The position numbers and the translations under genes are program-made. The notes beneath the pieces are model-generated. The model had not been told where the DNA came from, ran no database searches, and saw only the letters and a program-made list of their open reading frames with translations. Shown in pieces: positions 1 to 10,215 of a stretch of DNA of 64,000 bases. Origin of the DNA: Prorocentrum cordatum. Its lineage: Eukaryota > Sar > Dinophyceae > Prorocentrales > Prorocentraceae. The stretch covers positions 65,001 to 129,000 of the forward strand of contig CAUYUJ010021665.1 of NCBI GenBank assembly GCA_963575745.1, in the 5' to 3' direction. The first letter of the stretch is position 1. Each line of letters begins with the position of its first letter.

Positions 1-544
1 GGGGGGAGGGGCGTCCTCAATTGCTGGATGAGGATAGTACCACAAGAATGCGTGACAGTATGCCAGACACTCCCAAGCCCACAACAACTTTCGACCTCCA
101 CAGTGCCCTCCGATACACCGTGGAGCACCACAACGTACTTGCGAGCGCCTGACGGCAAAGTAAGCAGGACCCTGCCAGAAGCACAATAACCTGCGAGCGT
201 AGGGGGGAGTGCGGGGCGTCACGCGCGTTATGGCCCAGGCGAGTGGCCCAACTTTAGAAAACTGCGTGTAGCGCAGGGCGTGACGCGACACCGATGATAC
301 ACTGTGCGCCGCGCCGCGGGGCGGTGCGGATGGGGGCCTGCGGGGCAAGCGCGCAGAGGCGAGCTGAATCCCCTGCGGGGCACGAACCGCCCTGAGGGGG
401 GTGGAGGGGCAATCCCTGTTGGGCACGACCCGTGTGAAGTGTGAATGTCCAGCGCCCAGCGCGTCCCGCCGGCTCTGCAGTTGCGCTCGCGTCCGCCAGG
501 GCTGAACATCAGCAGCAGACGCGGGCCGGCATGCGATATCGCCC
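1..544. other. No gene recognised
   Basis: GC-rich sequence with no protein-like reading frame, RNA gene or clear repeat that I can recognise. The only sizeable open frame, on the minus strand, has a biased Arg/Pro/Gly composition typical of chance frames in GC-rich DNA. Confidence 0.5.
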
Positions 545-1140
545 ACTGGGGCCGTAGGTGAAGCTACATATGGGGGCACCAAACGTGTGACGGGTGTGCC
601 GAAGTGGGCGTGGGGTGGCATGCGAGACAGCCCGCTGAGACACCAGGTGGAGCTCCCTATTGGGGTCCCAAAACACATGAGGGGAGCACCGAAGTGTGCG
701 GGGACACCATAGGTATAGCTCTCCCTATGGGACACGAGACGCGTAAGGGTTGTACCCGAACAGGCGTCTGGCGGCATGCGACCGTGTCCACTAGGGCCAT
801 AGGTGGAGCTCCCTATGCGGACGCGGAACGGCGGGTGTGCCGAAATGAACGGAGGGAGAAGGGCATGCGCCCCCGCCAGCTGAATGCACAACTGGCTGGA
901 ACTGGCAAGAAACGTGTGAGATGTGGGCAAGAATCTGCGTTGGGCTGCAGGCGCCTACGCCCACTGAGGCCCTGTAGGTGGAACTCCAATCGGAGAGCCA
1001 AGAGTGTGAGGGGTGTGACGAGATGGGCGCGCGGTGGGCCGCGCCCACATCCACTGTCGCCGAACGTGGAAGTTCCATGGGGACACGAAGAAAGAGGACG
1101 GGGGCACGGAGCGTGAGAGGCTGTGCCGACATGGGCACGC
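545..1140. repeat. Diverged tandem repeat, unit about 65-90 bp
   Basis: Successive blocks start near 549, 641, 707, 798, 973 and 1062. Each carries a variant of TAGGTGGAGCTCCCTATG, then a GACACGAAACGTGTGA-like stretch, GGGTGTGCCGAA and usually a GGCATGCG. The copies are strongly diverged and of unequal length, so this is an old satellite. The open frames across it on both strands are by-products of GC-rich repeat sequence. Confidence 0.65.
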
Positions 1141-1574
1141 CAATATAAGTCAGAGGGTCATAGCAGAAGGAGCAGGAGGAGGCGGAGGAGGAGGACGAGG
1201 ATCATGACGGTGCTTGGGATTGCACTCTGATAGGGCGCCGTGAACGTCGACGGAGCGATGATGGTGATGATGAGATGGTGCTGATTACATTTTCCGCTTG
1301 CACCTCGAAGACCAGCTCAGCGGTGTGTGCATCCTGCTCCTCCAAGCCCTCCTCGTGGACCTAAACGGTGAGGCTTCGGGTTGCGCAGCGACAGGCCCCA
1401 CGAGGCAGCCCCCGCTGGCCACGCGAGGCTCCCCGTCCAGGGCGGACTCACCACCTCACCCCTGGGGTGCAGAGCGCCGTGGGGCGTCGAGACCGCGTCG
1501 GATTACAAGGGGCCTGCTGAGGCCAGCGGCACGTTCCCTTGCTCCTATGTGTCTTCTCTCTCTGCATCCCCCTT
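1141..1574. other. No gene; short GGA microsatellite
   Basis: A short purine-rich GGA/GAG tract lies at about 1167-1201. The rest has no recognisable gene, and the open frames here show no family features. Confidence 0.5.
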
Positions 1575-1905
1575 ATGTCATCCTCCTCCTCCTCCTCCTC
1601 CTCCTCCGTCAGCTGGCTCTTGGTTGCCCGAAGAAGGAGGAGCCTGGAGCTCGGAAGACTGCCTGGCCTTACCTCTGCAAAGGCAGGCGCCCCCAGCAGA
1701 GAGAGGAATGCAAGGCTCCTCCCCTGGCCCTGGAGGGCACGTAGCGGTTTGATTGGTCCCCACTCCTCCTGAGATAGGTGCCTCTCTCTTGGGGCTGGCC
1801 CCCTCTCCTCCTCCTCCTCCTCTTCCTCCTCCTCTTCTTCCTCCTCCTCCTCACTCCTCTTCATCCTCCTCTTCCTCCTCTTCATCCTCCTCATCCTCTG
1901 GAGAA
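1575..1905. repeat. TCC/CTC trinucleotide microsatellites
   Basis: Two pyrimidine-rich trinucleotide arrays, at about 1577-1606 and 1803-1900, the second interrupted by TCT and CAT units. They read as poly-Ser/Pro/Leu on the plus strand and poly-Glu on the minus strand. These homopolymer frames should not be called genes. Confidence 0.85.
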
Positions 1906-1911
1906 GCCAAC

Positions 1912-2062
1912 AAATATCGATCCCGCTACTCCGCGGAACTCTCCCAAGGTGCGTTCTTGGCTAGAATATCGAAGCGAATCCAGCGGTGGTGACGAGGGCC
2001 TCCAAGGAGGCCCCCCAAAGGCGAGAACGAGTCGAGGGTATCTGTATAAATACCCTTTTCCT
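1912..2062. repeat. Dispersed repeat family R, copy 1
   Basis: Shares the core GCGAATCCAGCGGTGG followed by GACGAGGGCCTCCAAGG with copies near 41.9, 42.2, 43.9, 47.8 and 48.9 kb. It starts near AATATCGATCCC and ends in GGGTATCTGTATAAATACCC, so the ends resemble the partly inverted GGTAYCGGTACC ends of better copies. It has no coding capacity and is probably a MITE-like non-autonomous element. It is followed at 2058-2090 by another TCC run. Confidence 0.6.
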
Positions 2063-2212
2063 CCTCCTCCTCCTCCTCCTCCTCCTCCATCATTCCTCTT
2101 CCTTATGAACAAATCCTCCCTGTCGCATCCCGAGACCCGTTGAAAGGACGGGCCGGGCGTTTCGCCTAAGACTTTCTCGCCGCTTATGATCCTGAAGCTT
2201 AAGCAACATATT

Positions 2213-2545
2213 CACGGATGGAAGGCGGGTCGCTTTCAAAAAGTGGCTTTCGCCTGAGCGCCGCGCACATGTGCCTGAAAGTTCGCAAGGGTTTCACGCA
2301 TAGAGGGCGGTTGGTTTTCAAAATGTGGCTCTCGCCTTAGCGCTACCCGCACTCGTTTTAAACAATTGCGACAGTGTCACGGGTGAATGGCGGGTCGTTG
2401 TCAAAATGTGGCTCTCGCCTCAGCGCCACGGGCTTTCGTTTCTCATTACAATGCAAGGTTTCACGGATGGAGGGCGGCTCGTTTCCAAAATGTAGTTTGC
2501 GTCTTAGCGCCGCGCATCTTCATCTCAAGACTTTGCAGCAGTTTC
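2213..2545. repeat. Four-copy tandem repeat of about 83 bp
   Basis: Units start at 2213, 2295, 2378 and 2462 (spacing 82, 83, 84). Each begins with a CACGGATGGAGGGCGG variant, then TTTCAAAATGTGGCT and CGCCTTAGCGCC. The copies are about 75-85% alike by eye. No ORF of interest spans all copies. Confidence 0.8.
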
Positions 2546-2799
2546 AAATATTCTCATTGTTCTCGTGCCAAAAGCAATGTCTCGGCACGATGTCGGCAGG
2601 TCAGGGCGCAACAGTCACGTTGATACGTGGTGTTGAAATCCGAGGAATGGTGTTATGCCGCAGTTCCGGATTTGCAGACGATTGCCATCCAACGGGGCAC
2701 TTCCTCAGTGAGGAATAAACCTCGTATGGGGCCGATGAAGAGGGAACTTGGAGGGAGGGTTGTTGTCATGTCGTTGATGGATCTCTTGGGTTTGCACTG

Positions 2800-3035
2800 G
2801 TCCTCCTGCTCCTCCTCCTGGGATACCTTCTGGGATACCTGCTCCTTCTCCTCCTGCTCCTCCTCCTCCTGCTCCTCTTGTTCCTCCTCCTCCTCCTCCT
2901 GCTCCTCCTCCTCCTCCTGCTCCTCCTCCTCCTCCTCCTGCTCCTCCTCCTCCTGCTCCTCCTCCTCCTCCTCCTCCTGCTCCTGCTCCTCCTCCTCCTC
3001 CGTTTACTGCTCCTCCTCCTCCTCCTGGGCTACCT
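2800..3035. repeat. CTC/TGC-rich trinucleotide array
   Basis: A long run of CTC units interrupted by TGC about every 12-18 bases. It reads as poly-Leu, Ser/Cys or Gly-rich strings in different frames. The interruptions give a compound repeat of roughly (TCC)nTGC. Confidence 0.9.
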
Positions 3036-3240
3036 CCAGAGGAGGGCGGTCCGCGCGCAGCCCTGGGCCCCGCCAGACCTCGGCGTCCTGCTCGGCCGGC
3101 CCGGGCTCCTCCCGCGAGGCGGGCCGCGGCTCCCCGTGGCCGTCCCCTCGGGGCCGGGGGCTGCAGGCACCCCGGGCCCGCGCACGCGGTGCTTCGAGGG
3201 CCACGTCCTCCGGTCGCCAGTCGTGCTCCTCGAGGCCGTG
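3036..3240. other. Very GC-rich block next to the microsatellite
   Basis: About 200 bp of dense GC/CpG sequence follows the CTC array directly. Similar GC blocks follow the arrays ending near 4410, 4803 and 14620 and precede the one at 49660. No gene recognised. Confidence 0.5.
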
Positions 3241-3269
3241 GGGCAGACATGTTCACGTCTTGTGGAGCA

Positions 3270-3410
3270 AAAGCAAGGCGATTTGGTTTCGTCATGCTCG
3301 GCCTCTGCGGGCCCTCAGTGGGCCCCGGGATCATCACAACACGACTCAGGATGAAACGTCGGTTCCGGTGGAAGGGTCGGGACTTCCAGGGACCGCGCAT
3401 TGAAAAAACA
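3270..3410. repeat. Dispersed repeat family U, copy 1
   Basis: Contains GGCGATTTGGTTTCG, GGCCTCTGCGGGCCCT, GGATGAAACGTCGGTTCCGG and GGGACCGCGCATTGAA. The same ordered blocks appear near 41.03-41.15 kb and 46.47-46.58 kb. Non-coding; function unknown. Confidence 0.5.
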
Positions 3411-3940
3411 AGCGCGTCGGGTCCGTGCATGCTGCGCCTTTAAAAAGGCCCAGGGAGACACAAATCAATCAACACCGACCCCAGGATCCGTCACAGTTTT
3501 GAAAATTTGTAATGGATGTTTCATCTTCATCTCAATCTTCCTCATCTGTTCCCACCTTGATGGTGTCAGTGTCTGATTTCTCTTGGGCGTGAATTAATGG
3601 GAGGCGATGATTGAAGGGGATAATGGTGCACTTCTGGGGCCCTACAGCCCTCCTTCTGGGCCACAGAGGGCCCCATTCTGCAGCCCCCAGTGGCCCCTCC
3701 TCTATCGCCCCCTATTACGCGAGGCCCTTTTCTGCAGCCTGGAAGGATGGCAACATAGTTGCCCGACCCTCCATTGCATTCCGCCTGCACGCGCTTCCCT
3801 CGACTTCCGCAATAGAGTTGCGGACAGTTCGGGACGTCTCGCCGACACCGACGAGGTGAGCGTCGGATCGAAGGACTGCTTGACACGGTCGGCTACAGTA
3901 GAAGCCTCGTAGATGGGTTCCGAATAGAGGTGGTCGAAGG
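3411..3940. other. No gene recognised
   Basis: Mixed-composition sequence with several GGGCC/GGCCC words between 3640 and 3720. No reading frame shows family features and no strong repeat is seen. Confidence 0.45.
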
Positions 3941-3943
3941 ATC

Positions 3944-4095
3944 GTGCCGCATCGCCAATGCATCGCCGATGTATCGGCGATGCGTTGGCGATGTATCGGC
4001 GACGTCGGCGATGCATCGGCGTCGGCGACGTCGGCGTTGGAAAACACGGGCTCCACATCGAGCCGCATCGTCGATGCATCGGCGGTGCGGCGCGA
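3944..4095. repeat. Short palindromic minisatellite (CGATGTATCGGCGATG type)
   Basis: Repeated 11-13-base words of the type GATGYATCGGC and GACGTCGGC run through this stretch and are themselves near-palindromic (for example CGCCGATGTATCGGCG). No gene function is indicated. Confidence 0.65.
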
Positions 4096-4329
4096 TCCTC
4101 CGACCCCATCTACTCGGACCCCCTCTAGGGGGGCTAGACATACCCGCGTGCGGATAAGGTGAGGGCGATGCGTCATCGGCCTCTTCCCTCAAGACCTCCA
4201 GGCACCCGCCCTGCGCCCTGAGGTCAAGAAGCCCCTCCTCGAGGTGCTGCGCCCCCGCGCGCTCTCCCGCGTGCTCCTGCGCGCGCGCCGGAGCGGGGGG
4301 GCGGGAAGGAGGGGGAGATAAGAAGGGAA

Positions 4330-4415
4330 GGAGGAGGAGGAGGAGGAGGAGGAGGAGGAGGAGGAGGAGGAGCAGGAGGAGCAGGAGGAGGAGCAGGAGG
4401 AAGAGGAGGAGGAGT
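4330..4415. repeat. GGA/GAG trinucleotide array
   Basis: Nearly pure GGA units with AGC interruptions. A second, shorter GGA run is at about 4779-4803, followed by a GC-rich block to about 5000. The 360 bases between the two runs show no recognisable gene. Confidence 0.85.
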
Positions 4416-4899
4416 ATGAAAGAGGAAGAGTCGGAGAGGAGGAAGAAGTGGAGAAGGAGGAAGATCCGGCAGGTACGATCAGCCCGGGCCATTGTCCACG
4501 AATCTGCAGAAGCTAAGCAACAGCCGGGTGAATGCCTTACTGCCAGAAAACAACATACATACTCTGAATCAGCTTGCGGTAGCGCTGGTGACCGTTTACA
4601 TCCGGATGCTCTTGGGCAGATTGGAACTGATACATTGCAAACTGTCTGCTCAACATCACAGGGCGGTGAAAACGATAACGTTTTGTTTAATGTCGGCCAC
4701 CCTGTCTGGCAAGCGCACCCGCGCTGGCCCGCTGAACGCCCCCTCATCGCGCCGCTACGTCCGCCGTGCGGGGGGTCGAAGGAGGAGGAGGAGGAGGAGG
4801 ATGAGCGAGCCTCGGGGGGGGCGGTGCCGCCACCTCCGCGCCCGCGCGCGCCCCACGCGCGAAGGGCCCTCGCGCCTGCCTCACCGGGCGCCCGCGCGA

Positions 4900-5475
4900 T
4901 CAGCGTGCGCGGCCCGCGACGGCTCCGCGGGCCCCGCGCGCCCTCTCCCTCCGCGCTGCGTGCTCAGCGGCCGTGGCCGAGGCAGCGCGCCGAGCGCGGC
5001 AGGGAGCGTCGCGTCTGCCCGCCAGCGGCTCGATGGACACCGCGATCTTGCCAGTGATGGCGGGCGCCAGCTTCTTGCTCAGCCTGGCGATGGCCAGCTC
5101 GCCCTTGGCTGAAGCGCGGCCGCAGGGGGCTGAGAAGCTGGCCGTCCTCACGGAGCCCACAGCGCCACAGGCTGCACGCGCCACGTTCGGCATCTCGCGC
5201 GCCAGGTCAGCCTCGCGCTGGGGCCGCAGCTGCACGAGCATGTGCGCGGCCAGGCAGTCACACCTGAGCCGCTCGTTGTGCTGCAGCGCGGCGGCAATGA
5301 TCGAGCCAGGGCACTCGCTCGTGCGCTCGACCCATCTGCAGCGGCTGCACCATCGCTTGCCAGGGAGCCCTCGCCAGTCGCAGGAGAGCTGCACCGCCTC
5401 CAGCGCAGGGCGGTTCGGCTTGACCACGCGGCGCGCGGTGTCCCTGCCGTCCATGACACCGACCACCGCCGAGAA
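4900..5475 (-). pseudogene. Element A Cys-rich C-terminal tail
   Basis: Same reading frame as the RNase H frame upstream, separated only by the TGA at 5478-5476. It contains RWCSRCRWVERTSEC and LRCDCLAAHMLVQL, then CGAVGSVRTASFSAPCGRA and ELAIARLSKKLAPA. This fits the zinc-ribbon-like tail after RNase H in such elements (C..C, C, H, C..C, then an RL-x-GxxP-like end). Beyond about 5020 the frame runs into GC-rich Arg/Ala sequence and is no longer credible. Confidence 0.6.
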
Positions 5476-6618
5476 TCACATGCCGACACCCTCGACCAGC
5501 TTGTCGGCCATGTCGAGGCGACGTCGATCAGCATGGCGAATGCGTCCAGCAGCCGCTGCCGACTTCGCCGCTCTGTCAGCGTAACTGTTGCCCAGCCAGT
5601 CCCTGCGCGTGATCTTGCCTTGGCCCACGGCCCCCGGGGTCTGGTGAGCGGGCACTTTCCTGACCAGCAGCCCCTCGCCCCCCAGGCTTGCGAACTCGCC
5701 CAGCAGCCTCCAGATCTCTCTCCAGAGGCGGGCCCACGCCGCGCCATGCGCGGTGGTGCGCCTGGGGCCGAGCTCCAGGAGGCCGCGGCGCACGAAGCCG
5801 CCGTCCACGACCACGGTGACGGGCGGCATGGCGAGCCTGAGGGCCATGATGAGCGCCATGAGTTCGTCGCCGTTGATGCCCACGTGAGGCTCGCGCAGCA
5901 TGCCTGACGCCCCGCGCGCGAAGATGTCCGCATTCTGCTTGAGCGCGACGACGGCCCAGGCAACGCTGGCGCACCTCTCGTAGTCGCCCTCGAACTGCGA
6001 GCCGTCGAGGAACAGCTCGCATGACGGAAGATGCCCGTCACGCTCGCCCAGCCAGCAGATGTGGAGCGATGGGCTCGGCTTCGCGATCCCCGTCGGGGAA
6101 AGCCACAATACGCGCTCCAGCAGGCGCTTCACCTCGGGCAGGTCGGCCTTGGCCAGCAGCGCGCTCATCTTGCCGGGCAGGCGCAGCTCGGGCGGCCACC
6201 CAGCGCCGCTGCAGTGCCTGTGGAGGGGGGCTCCGATCTCGCCACACAGCAAGCAAGAGTCGTCCACGGCCATGCCCTGCTCGTACTTGCGGCTCTGACA
6301 CCACTGCCCGTTGGCCACCACCGAGGACAGGTATGCGCGCTCCTTGGGCGTGAGCCTGAGAGCGTGGACTGCCTGCGAGCATCCATAGGATTCGGCCCAT
6401 GGCCCATCCGCACCGATGGGACATCCTGAATACATGCCGATGTTGACTCCAGTCCAGCAGGCGCAGCCCTCCTTCCAGCATTCGACGCACCTCCGCGAGG
6501 AAGCCGCACACGAGTGTCCAGCCCACCTCGCCGAGGCCCAGTTTCGCCGCAAACCTGGGGCCCCAGCCTCCCCGCGACCTCCTCCGAAACAGTCGCAGTC
6601 CTGCCGGGCCTGCCGCAC
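5476..6618 (-). pseudogene. Element A zinc knuckle and RNase H
   Basis: A 380-codon frame with the best preserved enzyme of element A. Residues 122-136 hold CLLCGEIGAPLHRHC, a C-x2-C-x7-H-x2-C knuckle. RNase H spans about 201-353: FLDGSQ (D205), the helix NGDELMALIMALRLA (E252), VVVDGGFVRRG (D272), VPAHQTP (H325) and GNSYADRAA (D348). All four acidic catalytic positions (DEDD) and the His are present. RNase H would remove the RNA strand of the RNA:DNA hybrid. The frame ends at TGA (5478-5476), but the same frame reopens downstream, so the stop is probably a mutation within a longer protein. The apparent ATG at 6618 is probably internal. Confidence 0.8.
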
Positions 6619-7175
6619 GTGCGCGACTCCTCCGAAGGCGGCCGCGCAATTGGCGAAGCGGCTGCGTGCTTTCCGCTCGATGCCGATGAGCTCTGTGCAG
6701 CGGGCTCAGAAGCCAGCTCAGGGCAGGCCGCCGCTGCCATCGGCGGCGCAGGCGCCGCGGCGGCGGCCCCGCAAGCAGCAGCAGCAGCGCGCCTGCCAGG
6801 CGCCGCGCCGAACTCCTCCTCCGCCTCGACCATGGAGTGCGAGTGCCGTACCACCTGTTCCCTCCACTGCTGCAAGTTGGACTGGGCCAGCCTGCGCACG
6901 TTGGCGTGGTAGTTGGCCCGAATGCGCCGCCGTGCTGACCAGGCCGCCTCGCAGAAGTCCTGCGCCACCCTGAGCCTGACCATGCCCAGGTTGTCGACGC
7001 CGAATGCACTCGCAGCCTCACTGACGAGCGGCGCCCACGTTCCGTGCATCAGCAGGTCGGCGCCGTAAGATACACACAGGCGCAGCCCATGCGCTCTGTC
7101 ACCATCTTCGTCAAGCACCGAGACATCCTGGAGCCAGAACGTTGTGCAGGCCCTCAATCTTTTCTCGAGCAGCAC
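6500..7175 (-). pseudogene. Element A post-RT (thumb/connection) region
   Basis: Minus-strand frame starting at 7175. The first ~110 codons are protein-like (FGVDNLGMVRLRVAQDFCEA, then RANYHANVRRLAQSNLQQW) and fit the helical region following RT in RNase H-type LINEs. It then becomes Ala-rich. The coding frame switches near 6500-6520 to the frame carrying RNase H, marking a further frameshift. Confidence 0.55.
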
Positions 7176-7877
7176 AGCGGCCGTCGCTGATGCCGCTCAC
7201 CGCTGCACCATGCCCAACAGAGGGCAAGACGCCAGACGTCCGTGGCCTGGCCGCATGAGAGCGCCCAGCGCACCGCAGAAGCGCCTTCTGCTTGGGCTCG
7301 CGAAAGCGCGCCCGCTTGAGCCTGTCCTATTGCGCCCCATCGCGCCCCCGAGGATACCGCGAGATCGCGGCCATGGTAACGCATGCGTCGTTGGCCCGGG
7401 ACCCGGAGCATCCGTGCAAACCCCTGAACATGGAGGGCCGCAAGACGAGCGACCTCCAAGTGACCAAACATATTATGCTGCAGCGCCAGACCAGGAGGGC
7501 GCGCGGCATCGCAGGAAACCCTGGCAGCAACGGCGATCATGCGCGGCCCTCGCGGGTCGTCACCAGCCCAAGAGAGAGCGACATGGTCGACCATGTCGCG
7601 TGGGCGCGCCGCCGTGGCAATCTAAGGTTTCAACATGATGCTCAGCGTCAGCAGCGTCAACGGCAACGCGGTGGCATGGGCATCCAGCCAAGGTGCCCTG
7701 GCAGATGCGGCGAGCCTTAGAACGCGCGCTATAGGCATGCACTCTCCGCAACTGCTCGTGCAGAAGAACCAACATGCCAGCTAGCCTCACGGGGTGCCGA
7801 TTCGCCCCGCACTCCTCAAGAATAGCTGACTGACGCACCATCTCGTAGCACCCCAGCGTATCCAGCAATCCAGTCAA
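7154..7877 (-). pseudogene. Element A reverse transcriptase palm relic
   Basis: Two overlapping frames. Frame 7877-7560 starts with LLDTLGCYEMVRQ, the RT motif A block (family LLDxxKxYExV); its Asp is kept at about 7860-7862. It continues to CQGTLAGC, motif B. Frame 7594-7154 starts with MVDHVALSWAG at 7594-7562, in the place of the YVDD catalytic motif C: the second Asp is His. RRMRYHGRDLAVSS follows, the family's RYLGxDLA block. A frameshift lies near 7590. The enzyme is inactive. Confidence 0.7.
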
Positions 7878-7895
7878 GGCGCGCCCCCCCGCCAG

Positions 7896-8157
7896 CTACG
7901 CAATTGCTTTCCCCTGAACCAAATCCAACGCAGCGTCTGCGGGAGAACGTCCACCGATATGGCCCCAGAACTCCTCGCTGTCATGGCCCCCCTCCCACTG
8001 AGCAGACAAAAAACATCTGGCGCGTCGCCGTGCACGGCTCAGGGCGTTGAGAATAGCAATGGGCCGCTTTCCTCCGCCAGGTCTGAGAAGCCCCAACAGC
8101 GTCGCGACGGATCGAGCCCCGGGCCGCACCAACAGCTGCCCGCACACACACACACAC

Positions 8158-8211
<54 letters not shown>

Positions 8212-8690
8212 GCATATACCATATATATATGTGTGATAGGCACGCATAGAACGCAGGCCATGGCGAGGAGAGAAACATCCGAAGGGTGATCGAGCGCACG
8301 CGGCGCTATCTCCACCTGGCCCACGCGTGTTTTCCAACTGAACGACCGAAGAGAACTGCGCACATCGCTGCCGCGCAACGGAGGTAACTGGCCCCACTCA
8401 GCAGCATCAGGGGGTCGCTCAGCGGGTGGCTCCGCACGCGTCTGCCAGGAACGATTCAAATTGGCAGGCTTCCCATCGGCGAGCTGGCGCGCGCGCTGAT
8501 CGCCAGCGCCAGAATCAACAACTTCCGGCAATGCCGATGGCTTGGAGACCGCGCGGGCCCGACTGCCCCCTCCAGCGAAAGAAGCCCCGGCCCAAGCCTT
8601 CCAAGATGCTGTGACTTTCAACTCGCGTCGCCGTTGTATCGCCTCAGCTTTAGCCAGCGCCTTGCCCGCCGGCTGCTCGAAGTTAGCATC
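7896..8690 (-). pseudogene. Element A linker and RT fingers, with a TA/CA microsatellite inside
   Basis: The lower part of a 337-codon minus-strand frame (8909-7896). It carries the linker motif ASWKAWAGASFAGGGSR (family W..W....GGA pattern), then, after a low-complexity stretch, LLRPGGGKRPIAILNALSR, the RT finger motif (KxGGGxRPI). This is followed by WEGGHDSEEF...RSPADAALD. Between linker and fingers the frame crosses a (TA)n/(CA)n tract at 8145-8232, translating to alternating Tyr/Ile, so the microsatellite grew inside former coding sequence while keeping the frame open. Confidence 0.65.
8145..8232. repeat. CA/TA dinucleotide microsatellite
   Basis: CACACACACACA, then TTTT, then about 17 TA units, then TACATA/TGCATA variants. 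It lies inside the decayed RT region of element A. Confidence 0.95.
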
Positions 8691-9509
8691 GGCATAGGAG
8701 GGCCCGCGCAGCGTGCACCTTTGCGCGCAGCTGAACCGCCACTGGAAAACGCGGCCACTTTTCCGCACCTCCCACGGCCGCAAGCCCCAGTCGAGGTGCC
8801 AGCTGACGCGCAACAAAGAAGAAGTCAATGGCACGTCCAGGGAGCGACCGCAGACGCGTGGGCAACGACGAGGCAGTAGCAATGCCGCTGGCGGAGTGGA
8901 GCCACGCAAGCGAGCCCGTCTGCTTCAGTTCCACGTTGAAGCCGGCTCCCGCGATCCACGGCATCTGCGTTGCATCCAACACCTTCAGATACTGATGCAA
9001 TTTACAATGCAGCCATATTCTCAGGGGATGGGAGTCCGCCCGCTCTAAGGTACCCAGAAATCATCGCGAATCCGCGCTTGCCGCCACAGCAGACGAGCGC
9101 CGCAATCATGCGCCCAGGCCCACGGGCAGATCCACGCAGCGCGGGCAGCGCCGTCACCAACGCCCAACGCGGCGCCAGCGCTGCGACGCCGCCTTGGCTG
9201 CCCGCGCCCTGGCCAGGCAGAGCAGGCTCCGAGGTGCCGTGGGAGCCCTCCGCCAAAACGTCCTGCTGCGCCTTCGCCAGGGCGGGGGTCGGCCAAGGCG
9301 TGGTGCCCCTGCGCAGCGACGCACATGCTGCTGCAGGTCTGAAGATAGTCGATGAGCGGACCTCCCGGCGACGCGCCGACAGTGGCGATGTCGATCGGCG
9401 TCGCGATGCCGAGCACGAAACACAACGCGCAAACGAAGGGGGGGAGCAATACCCCGCAAAGCGTGAGCCTTCTGCCGCTTGCACTCGGCCCCATGCTTAA
9501 CCAGCACAT
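8683..9509 (-). pseudogene. Element A endonuclease domain (EEP type) relic
   Basis: Apurinic-endonuclease-like domain that would nick target DNA for target-primed reverse transcription. It is spread over three minus-strand frames (9509-9045, 9484-9002, 9000-8683). Recognisable pieces are SQGGVAALAPRW, matching the family's GGVA strand; PWIAGAGFNVE, matching the PWIxGGDFN motif but with the Asp replaced; and AIDFFFVARQL followed by PRFPVAV, matching the (I)DYFxV...PHxPV end, with the catalytic His of the latter replaced by Phe. Loss of these residues plus frameshifts means no activity. Confidence 0.65.
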
Positions 9510-10215
9510 CCTCGATATTTCGTTCCTCCCCCCCCCGCCTCTGCCATCTCCTCAACGAAGGCGGCCTTGCCAGTGGCCTCCGCCATGACGTCGTCGACGT
9601 CGATGCCTTGGAGCTCAGCAGCCCCCTCTCCTTGCCCGCGACGGGCTCCCTCCGCGCATTGCCAATCGAGACGCTGCTGCTCACGCGCCCGAGCCTCCAC
9701 TTGGCGATGCTGCTCCAGCCCCGCCTTGAGCCGCTCAGACACGGTGCGCTCGGCACCCAGCGCCCCCAACACCTCGCAATGGCACTCCATGTGACGCTGA
9801 ACCCGTTGATCGGCTCGTCGTGAGGCCGTGCCCCAGGCTCGGTGGAGACACGAGGTGCGTGGGCATTTCGCACTGAAGCGCGCGCATCTGCTCCTGCAAC
9901 TCCTCCACCTGCTTGTCACACTCCGCCAACTGGTGCCTAACTGCAGCCTCCTGCTCCTGCTCCTGCGATTGCGCCCGTCGGCCACGGATACCCGGGTCAT
10001 GGCGTAACTTCTGCTGCTTGTCGATCTGCGCGCCAAAGTCTCGAAGCCGCTGTCCGAGGGGCGAGCAGCCGCGGCTTGCTGCGCAGCTCCGCCTGCTCGG
10101 CGGTGCACGCTTCCTTGGCCTTGAGAAGGTGCGGGTCGTCGCAGGAGTTGACCGTCTTGAGCAAGTCAAAAAAATGAAGGTGAAGTACTCGGCATACGAT
10201 ATGGCTTGAACGCAC
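9497..10215 (-). pseudogene. Element A ORF1 relic, coiled-coil protein
   Basis: Three overlapping minus-strand frames must be joined to read this region. The first carries HLLKAKEACTAEQAELRSKP. The second is rich in Glu/Gln/Arg heptads (QLAECDKQVEELQEQMRAL). The third holds SERLKAGLEQHRQVEARAR, then a less structured stretch containing DVDDVMAEATGKAAF. Composition and position just upstream of the endonuclease fit a LINE ORF1 nucleic-acid chaperone with a coiled coil. No zinc-finger N-terminus was identified. It is broken by at least two frameshifts. The start codon is not determinable. Confidence 0.6.

Larger units (their letters stand above)
4900..10215 (-). mobile_element. LINE-type retrotransposon relic, element A
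   Basis: A decayed non-LTR retrotransposon read on the minus strand. From its 5' end (10.2 kb) to its 3' end (4.9 kb) it holds, in order: a coiled-coil ORF1 relic, an apurinic-type endonuclease, a linker, a reverse transcriptase, a Cys/His knuckle, RNase H and a Cys-rich tail. The order is that of RNase H-bearing LINEs and the protein motifs resemble dinoflagellate members I recall. At least six frame changes and one in-frame stop break it, so it cannot encode a full protein. The 3' limit, a poly-A tail or target-site duplication, was not located. Domains are listed separately. Confidence 0.8.

Noticed and set aside
4973-5907. Plus-strand frames opposite element A (for example 5242-5907)
   Set aside because: The minus strand carries RNase H and Cys-rich motifs. 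The plus frames are complementary shadows with no family features.
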